Shown in pieces: positions 1-6,757 of a DNA stretch of 6,903 nt. The stretch covers positions 1 through 6,903 of the forward strand of contig JAFRNO010000533.1 of assembly GCA_017430155.1 (NCBI GenBank). The letters run 5' to 3'. Both the position numbers and the translations under genes were made by a program. The DNA is from Kiritimatiellia bacterium. GTDB taxonomy: Bacteria > Verrucomicrobiota > Kiritimatiellia > RFP12 > UBA1067. The notes under the pieces were generated by a model, which saw nothing but the letters and a program-made list of their open reading frames with translations, was not told the DNA's origin and searched no databases. Numbering within the stretch: the stretch's first letter is position 1; each line of letters opens with the position of its first letter.

Positions 1-2705
1 AGCGTCAGCGTCACCTGCTCGTCCGCCGTCACGGTGAACGCGGTCGGCCACGTCATCTGCGTCATCACCTGCGTCGCGGGCTTCACCGTGCCGAGCTCGG
101 TGGTCGTGCTGTCCCCGCGCGTGAGAAAAGCCTTCAGCGACGGAGCAGCCGTGTGCCAGGTGTCGCCCACGTAGAACATGGGGTAGCGCCGGGCCAGCGC
201 GCGCAGGCGCCACGTGCCGGGCGGAACCGTGAACGTGGTGGTGGCGACGCCGCCCGTGGACGCGAACAGGAGCGCGGCGGAACCCTGCACGGCGTCGGCA
301 AGCGGGAACATCTGCATGTAGCCGCCGTTGTCGATGGGAATGCCGCTCGTCACCACGCCGATCACGCCGTTCGTGAGCCGGGTGCCGTAATGCACGTCCG
401 GATTCATCACCGAGAGCGTCCATCCCTCGACCTCGTTGAGCGTGCAGAAGCGCCCGTGGACGTACGGATGGTAGAGCGAAATGTCGCTCGTGGGGCGCAC
501 GATCCGGTCGAAGTTGCCGTTCGGTATCTTGAACGTCTCCTCGGTCGTCGGCTCGGCCACGCGCACCATCTCGAAGTTGTCCATGAAGAGGCAGGCGTCC
601 CCCCCTGAATCGACCGTCCTGAAGCCGAGAATCCAGTTCCCCGCCGACGGCACCTCGATGCGGTAGCGGTAGCGCTCGAAGGGACGGCACCCGAGCGGCA
701 TGTCGCCCACCTTCTCCCGCGTTTCCCATGTGCTGCCGAAATAGATTTCCGCCTGGAGCTGCTGGTCGGCGTAGAAGCAGTTTCTCGACGTGTTGACTCC
801 CGTGTTGCTATATGAGTAGCGGCTTGCGGCGTCGAAGCTCAGCTCGTAGACGCCCGCCGCCGGCACGGAGACGGTCGTGGAGAACGTGCCCGCCCCCACC
901 TGCTGGAGGATGTTCGTGCCGGGGCGCGGGATCTCGACGTCGTCAGCCACCCACTGCGACCATGTTCTCGCGCTGCGCGGAGCCTGCGTGCACATGATGT
1001 TGAACGTGCCGGCGCGGGAGGTCCAGCCGTTGAGCGTGTTGCCGGACGAGACGCCCGTACGGTCGAATTGGGCATTTGCAATCGTAAACGGAATCTCCAA
1101 GTCGGGATTTGGGAAAATGGCGCGCACGCCGCCGGTCGTCGGCAGCGTTGCAAGCGCACGCGTCCGCCCCTCCAGCTGGAGGACGGAGCCGAGGTTCGCC
1201 GTGCCCATGCCCACCTCGATCTTCTTGACGTTGTTCGAGACGGTGTGGACGCGCAGCCAGCCGTTGCCGGTCGTCTGCACCGTTCCCGCCTCCGCGTCCG
1301 TCGTCTTCGTGCAGGTGATGCCGCTCGCGGCATCGCCCGCCAGTGAGGGACTGCTCGTGCCATTGTAGTTGCTGAACGCGTACTTCTCGCCCGCGCCGAC
1401 CGTCAGCGCCGGCAGGTTGCCGCCCTGAAACCGCACCTTGCCCGCGTTCCAGATGAAATCGCCCGTGAAGCCAAGGCCGTCCGTCGGCCCCAGGGCGAGC
1501 GTGCCGTCGCCGTCCTTCGTCACCGTGCCCGCACCCGCGAACGCAAGCGGCTTCGACACGCTGCCGCCCGCGCCGGACACTGTCGCCGATGCACCTTCCG
1601 CCAGCGCAAGCTCCACGCCGCCCGGACGCGGCGCGAGGTTCTTCACTTGGGGCAATTCCCACTTCGCGAGCAGGTAACGCTCCACGGCCGCGCGCTCCGC
1701 CTCCTTGAGCTTGTTCGTGAACACGATGACCTCGCCGATGTAGTCCATCCCTTGGCGACCTCTGAGGATTTGCCCTTCTTGGAAACCGCAGTAGCCGAAA
1801 TTATTGGCGGTCGGGAGGACGTCGTGGTAGTCGATCTCCCACAGTTGCCAAGCCCGCTTGTGCGGCGTGTAGCGCGCGTCGATCTTCTTGCCGTCGAGAT
1901 AATATCCCGCGCTGCCCGACGGCTTGCAGATGTCCGCGCGCGGATAGGCGATGGCGGTGGTGCCGTCGTACGCCATCGTCTCTTTCCCGATCGAGTTCAG
2001 GTACGGACCGTTGCGGCCGGCACCGGTGTTGCCAATGAAATGCCCCACGCAGTTCGTGATGGCCTGGACGACGAAGACGTGACGAATGAGCGAGATGTTC
2101 TTTACCGCACCGTCCTTGTACCAGCGCATGTACTGTCCGGACGTCGCGCCGCCGAAGTAGACGCCATTACGTCCGTCGAACGTGGCCGGCACGGGATCGA
2201 TGCCGTACAGCGTGGCCGGATAGGCATCCGATGTGCACCACATTGGAAGCGCGTAGTAGCGCGTGGGCGAATCGGGGTTCGTCTCGCGCACGTCGAGCCA
2301 CTTCGACACGTAGACCGGCGGCGTCTCGCCCTCCTCGACGATGCCGTTCGTGGTGGCGACGCTTGACGCGTTCACCCAGAAAGCCGCGATGTCGCAGATC
2401 GCCGGCGGCGTGGTGAAGTCCGCGTCGGCGGACGTCGTGACGCTCACCGCGCCCTCCAGCACGGTGAGGCGTTCGTCGGTCACCGACTTCAGCGCGCCGC
2501 CGTTGACCGCGAGCGTGCCCGCGCCCGTCTTGTACAGCGTCGACTGGTCGCCCAGCACCACGCTGTCGACGTTGCTGACGACGCCGTCCGGCACGTCCAC
2601 GACGCCCAGCTGCCTGTATCCGACGGCGATCCCGTCACCCCAGGCGGCACACGCCAGCCCGCCGACGAGTCCCGCCGCCAGCACGCACATGTCCTGATGC
2701 TTCAT
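1..2705 (-). CDS. Large secreted surface protein, LamG-like with autotransporter-type beta-strand repeats (3' end beyond window)
   Basis: The frame is open for 901 codons from an ATG at 2705 and leaves the window at base 1 without a stop, so the C-terminus is missing. Residues 1-23 look like a type I signal peptide: basic start, hydrophobic AAGLVGGLACAA core, likely cut near AAWG/DG. Two segments, about 57-70 (LYKTGAGTLAVNGG) and 394-407 (TVTKDGDGTLALGP), match the autotransporter-associated beta-strand repeat style. Residues about 105-352 resemble a LamG/concanavalin-A-like domain and end in the typical tail IGEVIVFTNKLKEAERAAVE followed by RYLLAKW. Two related beta-sandwich-like modules follow, about 540-716 and 726 onward, each opening with an N-x-FDR motif and then GW. 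Such proteins are usually exported, cell-surface, carbohydrate- or matrix-binding. The true role is unknown; no catalytic motif is visible. A good ribosome site and an extended -10 box precede the start. Export and domain style are well supported, the exact function is not. Confidence 0.9.
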   Translation of the reverse strand, partial: MKHQDMCVLAAGLVGGLACAAWGDGIAVGYRQLGVVDVPDGVVSNVDSVVLGDQSTLYKTGAGTLAVNGGALKSVTDERLTVLEGAVSVTTSADADFTTPPAICDIAAFWVNASSVATTNGIVEEGETPPVYVSKWLDVRETNPDSPTRYYALPMWCTSDAYPATLYGIDPVPATFDGRNGVYFGGATSGQYMRWYKDGAVKNISLIRHVFVVQAITNCVGHFIGNTGAGRNGPYLNSIGKETMAYDGTTAIAYPRADICKPSGSAGYYLDGKKIDARYTPHKRAWQLWEIDYHDVLPTANNFGYCGFQEGQILRGRQGMDYIGEVIVFTNKLKEAERAAVERYLLAKWELPQVKNLAPRPGGVELALAEGASATVSGAGGSVSKPLAFAGAGTVTKDGDGTLALGPTDGLGFTGDFIWNAGKVRFQGGNLPALTVGAGEKYAFSNYNGTSSPSLAGDAASGITCTKTTDAEAGTVQTTGNGWLRVHTVSNNVKKIEVGMGTANLGSVLQLEGRTRALATLPTTGGVRAIFPNPDLEIPFTIANAQFDRTGVSSGNTLNGWTSRAGTFNIMCTQAPRSARTWSQWVADDVEIPRPGTNILQQVGAGTFSTTVSVPAAGVYELSFDAASRYSYSNTGVNTSRNCFYADQQLQAEIYFGSTWETREKVGDMPLGCRPFERYRYRIEVPSAGNWILGFRTVDSGGDACLFMDNFEMVRVAEPTTEETFKIPNGNFDRIVRPTSDISLYHPYVHGRFCTLNEVEGWTLSVMNPDVHYGTRLTNGVIGVVTSGIPIDNGGYMQMFPLADAVQGSAALLFASTGGVATTTFTVPPGTWRLRALARRYPMFYVGDTWHTAAPSLKAFLTRGDSTTTELGTVKPATQVMTQMTWPTAFTVTADEQVTLT

Positions 2706-2714
2706 CGCTTCGTC

Positions 2715-2719
2715 CCTCC
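2715..2719 (-). promoter_or_regulatory. Ribosome binding site of the surface-protein gene
   Basis: On the minus strand GGAGG ends nine bases before the ATG at 2705-2703. It supports this start over the next in-frame ATG at residue 6, which would cut into the signal peptide. Confidence 0.8.
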
Positions 2720-2746
2720 ATGTTTATTGTGTTCTCCACGGCGTCT

Positions 2747-2755
2747 ATTATACCA
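2747..2755 (-). promoter_or_regulatory. Extended -10 promoter for the surface-protein gene
   Basis: Read on the minus strand the bases are TGGTATAAT: a perfect sigma-70-type -10 hexamer (2752-2747) preceded by the TGn extension. No recognisable -35 lies 16-18 bases upstream, where the sequence is only G and C, so this would be an extended -10 promoter. Transcription would begin near 2740, giving a leader of about 35 bases before the ATG at 2705. Confidence 0.6.
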
Positions 2756-2775
2756 CAATTCAGCATTTCGCGCGG

Positions 2776-2804
2776 ATCGCGTCAACTGGACAATTCTCCG
2801 CGAT
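2776..2804. repeat. Small inverted repeat in the divergent promoter region (possible operator)
   Basis: ATCGCG at 2776-2781 is the exact reverse complement of CGCGAT at 2799-2804, with 17 bases between. The right arm touches the -35 box of the plus-strand promoter, and the left arm lies upstream of the minus-strand -10. The position suits a regulator acting on both genes, but six-base arms are short and could arise by chance in GC-rich DNA. Confidence 0.25.
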
Positions 2805-2832
2805 TTACCGGCGCGCGGTTTCATGGTAGAAT
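2804..2832 (+). promoter_or_regulatory. Promoter of the ceramidase-like gene
   Basis: TTTACC at 2804-2809 (four of six matches to TTGACA) is followed after exactly 17 bases by TAGAAT at 2827-2832 (five of six matches to TATAAT), with a TGG extension at 2824-2826. Transcription would start near 2839-2840 and give a leader of about 60 bases. It lies back to back with the minus-strand promoter at 2747-2755. Confidence 0.55.
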
Positions 2833-2885
2833 ATCCGCGTGGCCGCAAGGCAGGTGGATTGCCGCCGCCCCGGCTTGGAACGAAG

Positions 2886-2891
2886 AAAGGA
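2886..2891 (+). promoter_or_regulatory. Ribosome binding site that fixes the ceramidase-like start
   Basis: AAAGGA ends seven bases before the ATG at 2899. The in-frame GTG at 2839 lies at the predicted transcription start, has no ribosome site, and would place 20 charged residues before the signal peptide. The ATG at 2899 is therefore preferred. Confidence 0.75.
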
Positions 2892-2898
2892 CGAGAAA

Positions 2899-4302
2899 AT
2901 GAAGAAAAGTGTTGTCGCGTTTGTCTGCTGCATGGCGGCGGGAGTCACCCTCGCCGATTTCCAGGTGGGCTTCGCCCGCGTGGACATGACGCCGCCCATC
3001 GGCACCGGGCTCTCCGGTTACTTCCACGAGCGCATCTCGGACGGAATCAAGGACACGCTCGACATCAACGCGGTCGCGTTCTCGGACGGCACGAACAAGG
3101 CCGTGGTCATCTCCGCGGACGTGATCAGCCTGCGCGCCTACCACGACCTCTACCGCAAGCAGGCCGCCGAGGCCGCCGGCCTGCCGCCCGAGGCCATCTT
3201 CATCGCCTGCACGCACACGCACACCGGACCCGTCGTCGGCGCGTGCATCTACGGACAGACCTTCAGCACGTTCGACAAGGCCAGCACCTACGAGCGCTTC
3301 CTGGGCGAGCGCCTCGCGGACGCGGTGAAGCTCTCGCTCGCCGACCTCGCGCCGGCGAAGCTCTCCCTCGCGCGCGGCGAGGCCAAGAACATCGCATTCG
3401 TCCGCCGCTACCGCATGAAGGACGGCACATGCCGCACCAACCCGGGACGAAACAACCCCGACGTGGTCGGACCCGTCGGCCGGCCCGACGAGATGGTCCA
3501 GCTCGTGCGCATCGACCGCGAAGGACGCGATTCGATCGCGATCGTCAACTTCCAGTGCCACCCCGACACGATCGGCGGCAACAAGATCAGCGCCGACTGG
3601 CCGCGCGTGGTGCGCGAGACGGTCGAGCGCGCGATTGACGGCGTCAAGTGCGTGTTCATCAACGGCGCCCAGGGCGACACCAACCACTACTGCCTCGACC
3701 CGAAGCTCAAGGTCCCGCAGGGACGCGACGTGGTCTTCCGCCACATGGGCCGCGTGGTGGCCGGCGCCGCAATCGGCGTCTGGGACGCCTGCGAACCCGT
3801 TCCCGCCGGCAAGGTCGGTTTCTACGTGACGCCCGCGAAGGTGAAGACGAACCGCGCCGCGCCCGAGGAAATCCCGGAGGCGCAGCGCATCATGGACCTC
3901 TACAAATCCGGCGACAAATGGTCGCAGATCCCCGGCACGGGCATGCAGCGCACGACCAACGTCGCCGCCGCGAAGCGCAAGCTGTACCTGAAGGACGGTC
4001 CCGACTACTTCTACCTCCCGCTTTCGGCGGTGACGGTCGGCGACTCGCTGGCGTTCGCCGGCCTGCCCGGCGAACCCTTCACCGCCTACGGCACCGCGCT
4101 CAAGGAGAAGTCGCCCTTCCGGATGACCGTGCCCGCCTGCCTCGTCAACGGCGGATTCGGCTACCTGCCCACGGACGAAGCCCTGCGCGAGACCGGTTAC
4201 GAGACGCAGGGATCGCTCTTCACCGTCGGCCTCGAGCAAACCCTCGTCAACGGCCACCTCGACCAGCTCAACAGGCTCTTCTCCGAAAGCACGAGTCACT
4301 AA
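2899..4302 (+). CDS. Secreted neutral/alkaline ceramidase-like metal hydrolase (short family member)
   Basis: 467 residues beginning MKKSVVAFVC, with a type I signal peptide probably cut after VTLA (residue 19), so the product is exported. It resembles the N-terminal catalytic domain of neutral/alkaline non-lysosomal ceramidases, which are zinc enzymes hydrolysing the ceramide amide bond. Family marks in order: FARVDMTPPIGTGLSGY (25-41), THTHTGP (105-111; H106 the likely zinc ligand, H108 catalytic), RRYRMKDGT (169-177), QCHPD (219-223; H221 a likely zinc ligand), ISADWP (230-235), GAQGDTNH (256-263), GLPGEPF (388-394; E392 a likely zinc ligand) and GYLPTDEA (421-428; Y422 a likely ligand). 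The C-terminal immunoglobulin-like domain of full ceramidases (total about 650-780 residues) is absent. The nucleophilic serine of the GDVSPN motif appears as Asn262, so the substrate may not be ceramide. Short members of this kind are common in Planctomycetota and Verrucomicrobiota. The gene is divergent from the surface-protein gene and its stop overlaps hrpB. The family call is firm, the reaction is not. Confidence 0.92.
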   Translation: MKKSVVAFVCCMAAGVTLADFQVGFARVDMTPPIGTGLSGYFHERISDGIKDTLDINAVAFSDGTNKAVVISADVISLRAYHDLYRKQAAEAAGLPPEAIFIACTHTHTGPVVGACIYGQTFSTFDKASTYERFLGERLADAVKLSLADLAPAKLSLARGEAKNIAFVRRYRMKDGTCRTNPGRNNPDVVGPVGRPDEMVQLVRIDREGRDSIAIVNFQCHPDTIGGNKISADWPRVVRETVERAIDGVKCVFINGAQGDTNHYCLDPKLKVPQGRDVVFRHMGRVVAGAAIGVWDACEPVPAGKVGFYVTPAKVKTNRAAPEEIPEAQRIMDLYKSGDKWSQIPGTGMQRTTNVAAAKRKLYLKDGPDYFYLPLSAVTVGDSLAFAGLPGEPFTAYGTALKEKSPFRMTVPACLVNGGFGYLPTDEALRETGYETQGSLFTVGLEQTLVNGHLDQLNRLFSESTSH

Positions 4303-6725
4303 GTTCCCGGACGCGGGCGGACGCGACGGGTGGCGACGGCCGTAAGGGGATCCTCCGGCCAATAGTGTTTGGGATAGCGGCCGCGCAGGTCCTTACGCAC
4401 GAGCGCGTAGGACGTACGCCAGAAGGACGCGAGGTCTTTCGTGATCTGCACCGGACGCTGCGCGGGCGAGAGGAGCTTCATCACGATCGGCACGGTGCCG
4501 TTCGCCACCTTCGGCGTCTCCTGGAGGCCGAAGCACTCCTGCAGGCGCACCTGCACGAACGGCTCCGCCTCCTCGTAATGGATCGTCATGTTCGACCCGC
4601 TCGGCACCTCCATCTTCACAGGTGCGGCCTGGTCGAGCACGCGGCGGCTCAAGCCCGCCTCCGCAAGCACGGCGTCAAGGACCGCCGCGAGGTCGAGACG
4701 CTCCAGATGCGCCCAACGGCTCATGCCGTCCACAAACGGCGCAAACCAGTCCTCGAGATGTTGCGCCAGCGCCGCGTCCGAGACGTCCGGCCACGGCGCG
4801 CCCAGCACGCGGTTGAGGAACGAGATGCGCGCCTGGAGCTGGCGCGTGCCGGGCGTCCACGGCAGCTGGTCCACGCCCTTCTGCCGGATGCCCTCGAAAA
4901 GCGCGCGCCGCCCGGCGTCGGCGTCGGGACGCGCCTGCCCGCCCTCGTGCAGCACGATGCGCCCGAGTTTGCGGCGCCGGACGCTCTTCACGCACGCCTC
5001 GCGCCGGTCCCAGAACGTGTCGTCCACCTCCTCGATCTCGTCCGCGAACAGCTCCTCGATGGACGCCTCGTCGATCGGCGCGGCGAGGTGAATTTTCGCG
5101 TCGCCGCCGCGGTCGTCGAGGTCGCAGAGTACGAGGTAGGGACTCGTCGCGAGCGCCTCGGTGCGCTCAATGAACGCCCCGCGTCCGCCCGTCAGCTGGA
5201 ACGTGCCGTTCCCCCGGTTGCGGGCAATGCGGTCCGGAAACGCAAACGCAAGTGCCTCGCCCGGGGAGAAGCGCGCTTCCGCGCTTACGGTCGCGCAGGA
5301 GCGCGACCCTCCCCGGGGTGGCGTTCGGGAGCCCATTGCGTCCCACCGGCGGGCGAGTTCCTTCATGCGGGACGTCGGCCGCACGTCGCGGATGTCGGTG
5401 ATATGGTGCGGCGCGCCTTCCTCGATGATGGCGGCGAGGAGCGTGTCGCCCGTGTGCAGGATCATGTTCGCGAGGCGCGGATGCGCGGCGAAGCGCGCCA
5501 TGCGCCGGCCGTGGTCGGTGATGCGGCCCGACTTGTCGAGCGCGCCGAGAAGTTCAAGGAGCGCCTTCGCGTTCTCCCAGCTCGCGGCCGGCGGCGGCGT
5601 GAGCCACGGCAAGCCGTCCCGCGCCGTGGTGCCCCACTCCGCGCAGGCGAGCACGGTCGACGCGAGGTCGGCCTCCACGACCTCCGGTTTCATCGCGGGG
5701 ACGAGCGTGCGGTCCTGCGCCTCGGTCCAGAGCCGCAGGCAGAGTCCGGGCGCGGTGCGTCCCGCGCGTCCACGCCGCTGGTCCGCGCGGTCGCGCGTGA
5801 GGCGCAGCGTCTCCAAGCGGCTCATGCCCGAGCTCGGCGAGAACCGGCTCACGCGCATGAGCCCCGAGTCGATGACTGTCGTCACGCCCTCGATCGTCAG
5901 CGATGTCTCGGCGATGGACGTGGCGAGCACCACCTTGCGCCGGCCGTCGGCGAGCGGCAACAGCACGCGGTCCTGCTCCTCCTTCGGCATCGCCCCGTAG
6001 AGCGGCATCACGGCCGCGCCGGAAAGGTCGCGCAGGTCCTCCGCGCAACGTCGGATCTCGCCCTCGCCGGGCAGAAAGCACAACACGTCCCCAGCCGATT
6101 CCGGCACCATGCGTTTCACTGCGCCCGCCATCTGCGCGGAAATGGGCGCCACGCTCTCCATCAGCAGGTAGCGCGTCTCCACCGGGTACATCCGCGCCTC
6201 GGCGGTGTGCACGTCGGCGTCGCCGAGGTGGGCGGCGATCTCCTCCGTGGAGAGCGTCGCGGACATCACCAGGAGCCGCAGGTCGGGACGCAGCGCGCGG
6301 CGCACGTCCACGGCCATCGCGTAGCCGAGGTCGCACGCGAGCGAACGCTCGTGGAACTCGTCGAAGACCACAAGCCCCACGTCTGAGAGTTCCGGGTCAT
6401 GGAGAAGCCGCTGTGTGAGCAAGCCCTCGGTGACGATCTCCAGCCGCGTGCGGGGGCCGATGCACCGTTCGAGACGCACTTGGAAACCGACGGTCTCGCC
6501 TACGCGCTCGCCCATCCGGCGGGCGATGTACGCCGCGCAGCTGCGGGCGGCGAGACGCCGCGGCTCCAACATGAGGATCTTCTTCCCGCGCAGAAACGCG
6601 CAGTCGAGGAGCGCGGGCGGCACGCAGGTGGTCTTGCCGCTTCCGGGCGGCGCGCGCAGCACGACGTCGCGGTTCGCCTCAAGCGACGCGCGGATGCGCG
6701 GAATAATCGACTCAACAGGGAACAC
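4299..6725 (-). CDS. hrpB: ATP-dependent RNA helicase-like protein HrpB
   Basis: 808 residues from a GTG at 6725, close to the 809 of E. coli HrpB; the protein is cytoplasmic. It is a DEAH/RHA-type superfamily 2 helicase. Counted from the GTG: Walker A APPGSGKTT (25-33, K31), EPRRLAAR (54-61), TEGLL (99-103), DEFHER (122-127, the usual HrpB form of DEAH), SATL (155-158), ATSIAETSLTI (268-278), QRRGRAGR (316-323), then a helicase-associated region and an HrpB-specific C-terminal domain. The C-terminus is strongly family-like: LLSPAQRPVQITKDL (751-765) and GRYPKHYWPEDP (782-793). All catalytic motifs are intact. The cellular role of HrpB in bacteria is poorly known. An in-frame ATG at 6743 would add six residues but overlaps the GGGAGG ribosome site and has none of its own. 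Residues about 470-489 are encoded by an unusual palindromic element. The stop codon overlaps the convergent upstream-left gene by four bases. Confidence 0.96.
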   Translation of the reverse strand: MFPVESIIPRIRASLEANRDVVLRAPPGSGKTTCVPPALLDCAFLRGKKILMLEPRRLAARSCAAYIARRMGERVGETVGFQVRLERCIGPRTRLEIVTEGLLTQRLLHDPELSDVGLVVFDEFHERSLACDLGYAMAVDVRRALRPDLRLLVMSATLSTEEIAAHLGDADVHTAEARMYPVETRYLLMESVAPISAQMAGAVKRMVPESAGDVLCFLPGEGEIRRCAEDLRDLSGAAVMPLYGAMPKEEQDRVLLPLADGRRKVVLATSIAETSLTIEGVTTVIDSGLMRVSRFSPSSGMSRLETLRLTRDRADQRRGRAGRTAPGLCLRLWTEAQDRTLVPAMKPEVVEADLASTVLACAEWGTTARDGLPWLTPPPAASWENAKALLELLGALDKSGRITDHGRRMARFAAHPRLANMILHTGDTLLAAIIEEGAPHHITDIRDVRPTSRMKELARRWDAMGSRTPPRGGSRSCATVSAEARFSPGEALAFAFPDRIARNRGNGTFQLTGGRGAFIERTEALATSPYLVLCDLDDRGGDAKIHLAAPIDEASIEELFADEIEEVDDTFWDRREACVKSVRRRKLGRIVLHEGGQARPDADAGRRALFEGIRQKGVDQLPWTPGTRQLQARISFLNRVLGAPWPDVSDAALAQHLEDWFAPFVDGMSRWAHLERLDLAAVLDAVLAEAGLSRRVLDQAAPVKMEVPSGSNMTIHYEEAEPFVQVRLQECFGLQETPKVANGTVPIVMKLLSPAQRPVQITKDLASFWRTSYALVRKDLRGRYPKHYWPEDPLTAVATRRVRPRPGT
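5260..5317. repeat. Compound palindromic element inside hrpB, folds as a three-way junction
   Basis: Outer arms CCCGGGGAG (5260-5268) and CTCCCCGGG (5309-5317) are perfect reverse complements of nine bases. They enclose two hairpins: AAGCGC (5269-5274), a six-base loop and GCGCTT (5281-5286); then GGTCGCGC (5289-5296), loop AGGA, and GCGCGACC (5301-5308). Only A5287 and C5288 are unpaired at the junction, so 46 of 58 bases pair. The element is open in five of six reading frames and is read in frame as a Ser/Arg/Ala-rich linker of HrpB. It resembles, by analogy only, palindromic repeats that insert into coding genes, such as the Rickettsia palindromic elements. There is only one copy in this window, so repeat status is inferred. 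Confidence 0.6.
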
Positions 6726-6735
6726 GGCTACTTGT

Positions 6736-6741
6736 CCTCCC
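6736..6741 (-). promoter_or_regulatory. Ribosome binding site that decides the hrpB start
   Basis: GGGAGG on the minus strand ends ten bases before the GTG at 6725-6723. The upstream in-frame ATG (6743-6741) shares its last base with this site and has no purine-rich site before it. Starting at the GTG also gives a protein beginning just before FPVESIIPRI, where HrpB proteins usually begin. Confidence 0.6.
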
Positions 6742-6757
6742 ATCCAGATGGGCTGAT

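Noticed and set aside
1647..2366. Plus-strand open frames (also 153-608 and 877-1368) opposite the surface-protein gene
   Set aside because: They have no ribosome sites or domain patterns. The minus-strand frame is continuous for 901 codons with a signal peptide and domain motifs.
2636..2705. A lipoprotein signal in the surface protein (Cys at residue 19)
   Set aside because: The bases before the Cys give G-L-A-C, which does not fit the usual lipobox with Leu at -3 and Gly, Ala or Ser at -1 well. A type I cleavage near AAWG is more likely.
2839..2898. A GTG start for the ceramidase-like gene 60 bases upstream
   Set aside because: It coincides with the predicted transcription start, lacks a ribosome site and would bury the signal peptide behind charged residues.
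2821..4362. A minus-strand open frame of 513 codons opposite the ceramidase-like gene
   Set aside because: It mirrors the codons of a well-supported secreted protein, has no ribosome site or recognisable motif, and has Val/Ala/Arg-biased composition.
4338..4370. GGCCG/CGGCC hairpin followed by AATAGTGTTT as a terminator for the ceramidase-like gene
   Set aside because: The stem is short with a bulged interior, there is no proper T run, and it lies in conserved hrpB codons (RRYPK-WPEDP end), which explain the sequence.
3648..6386. A plus-strand open frame of 912 codons across the ceramidase-like gene and hrpB
   Set aside because: The product is extremely rich in Arg, His, Ala and Pro, has no domain motif, begins inside another gene and lies opposite the fully motif-supported hrpB. 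It is a frame kept open by high GC.
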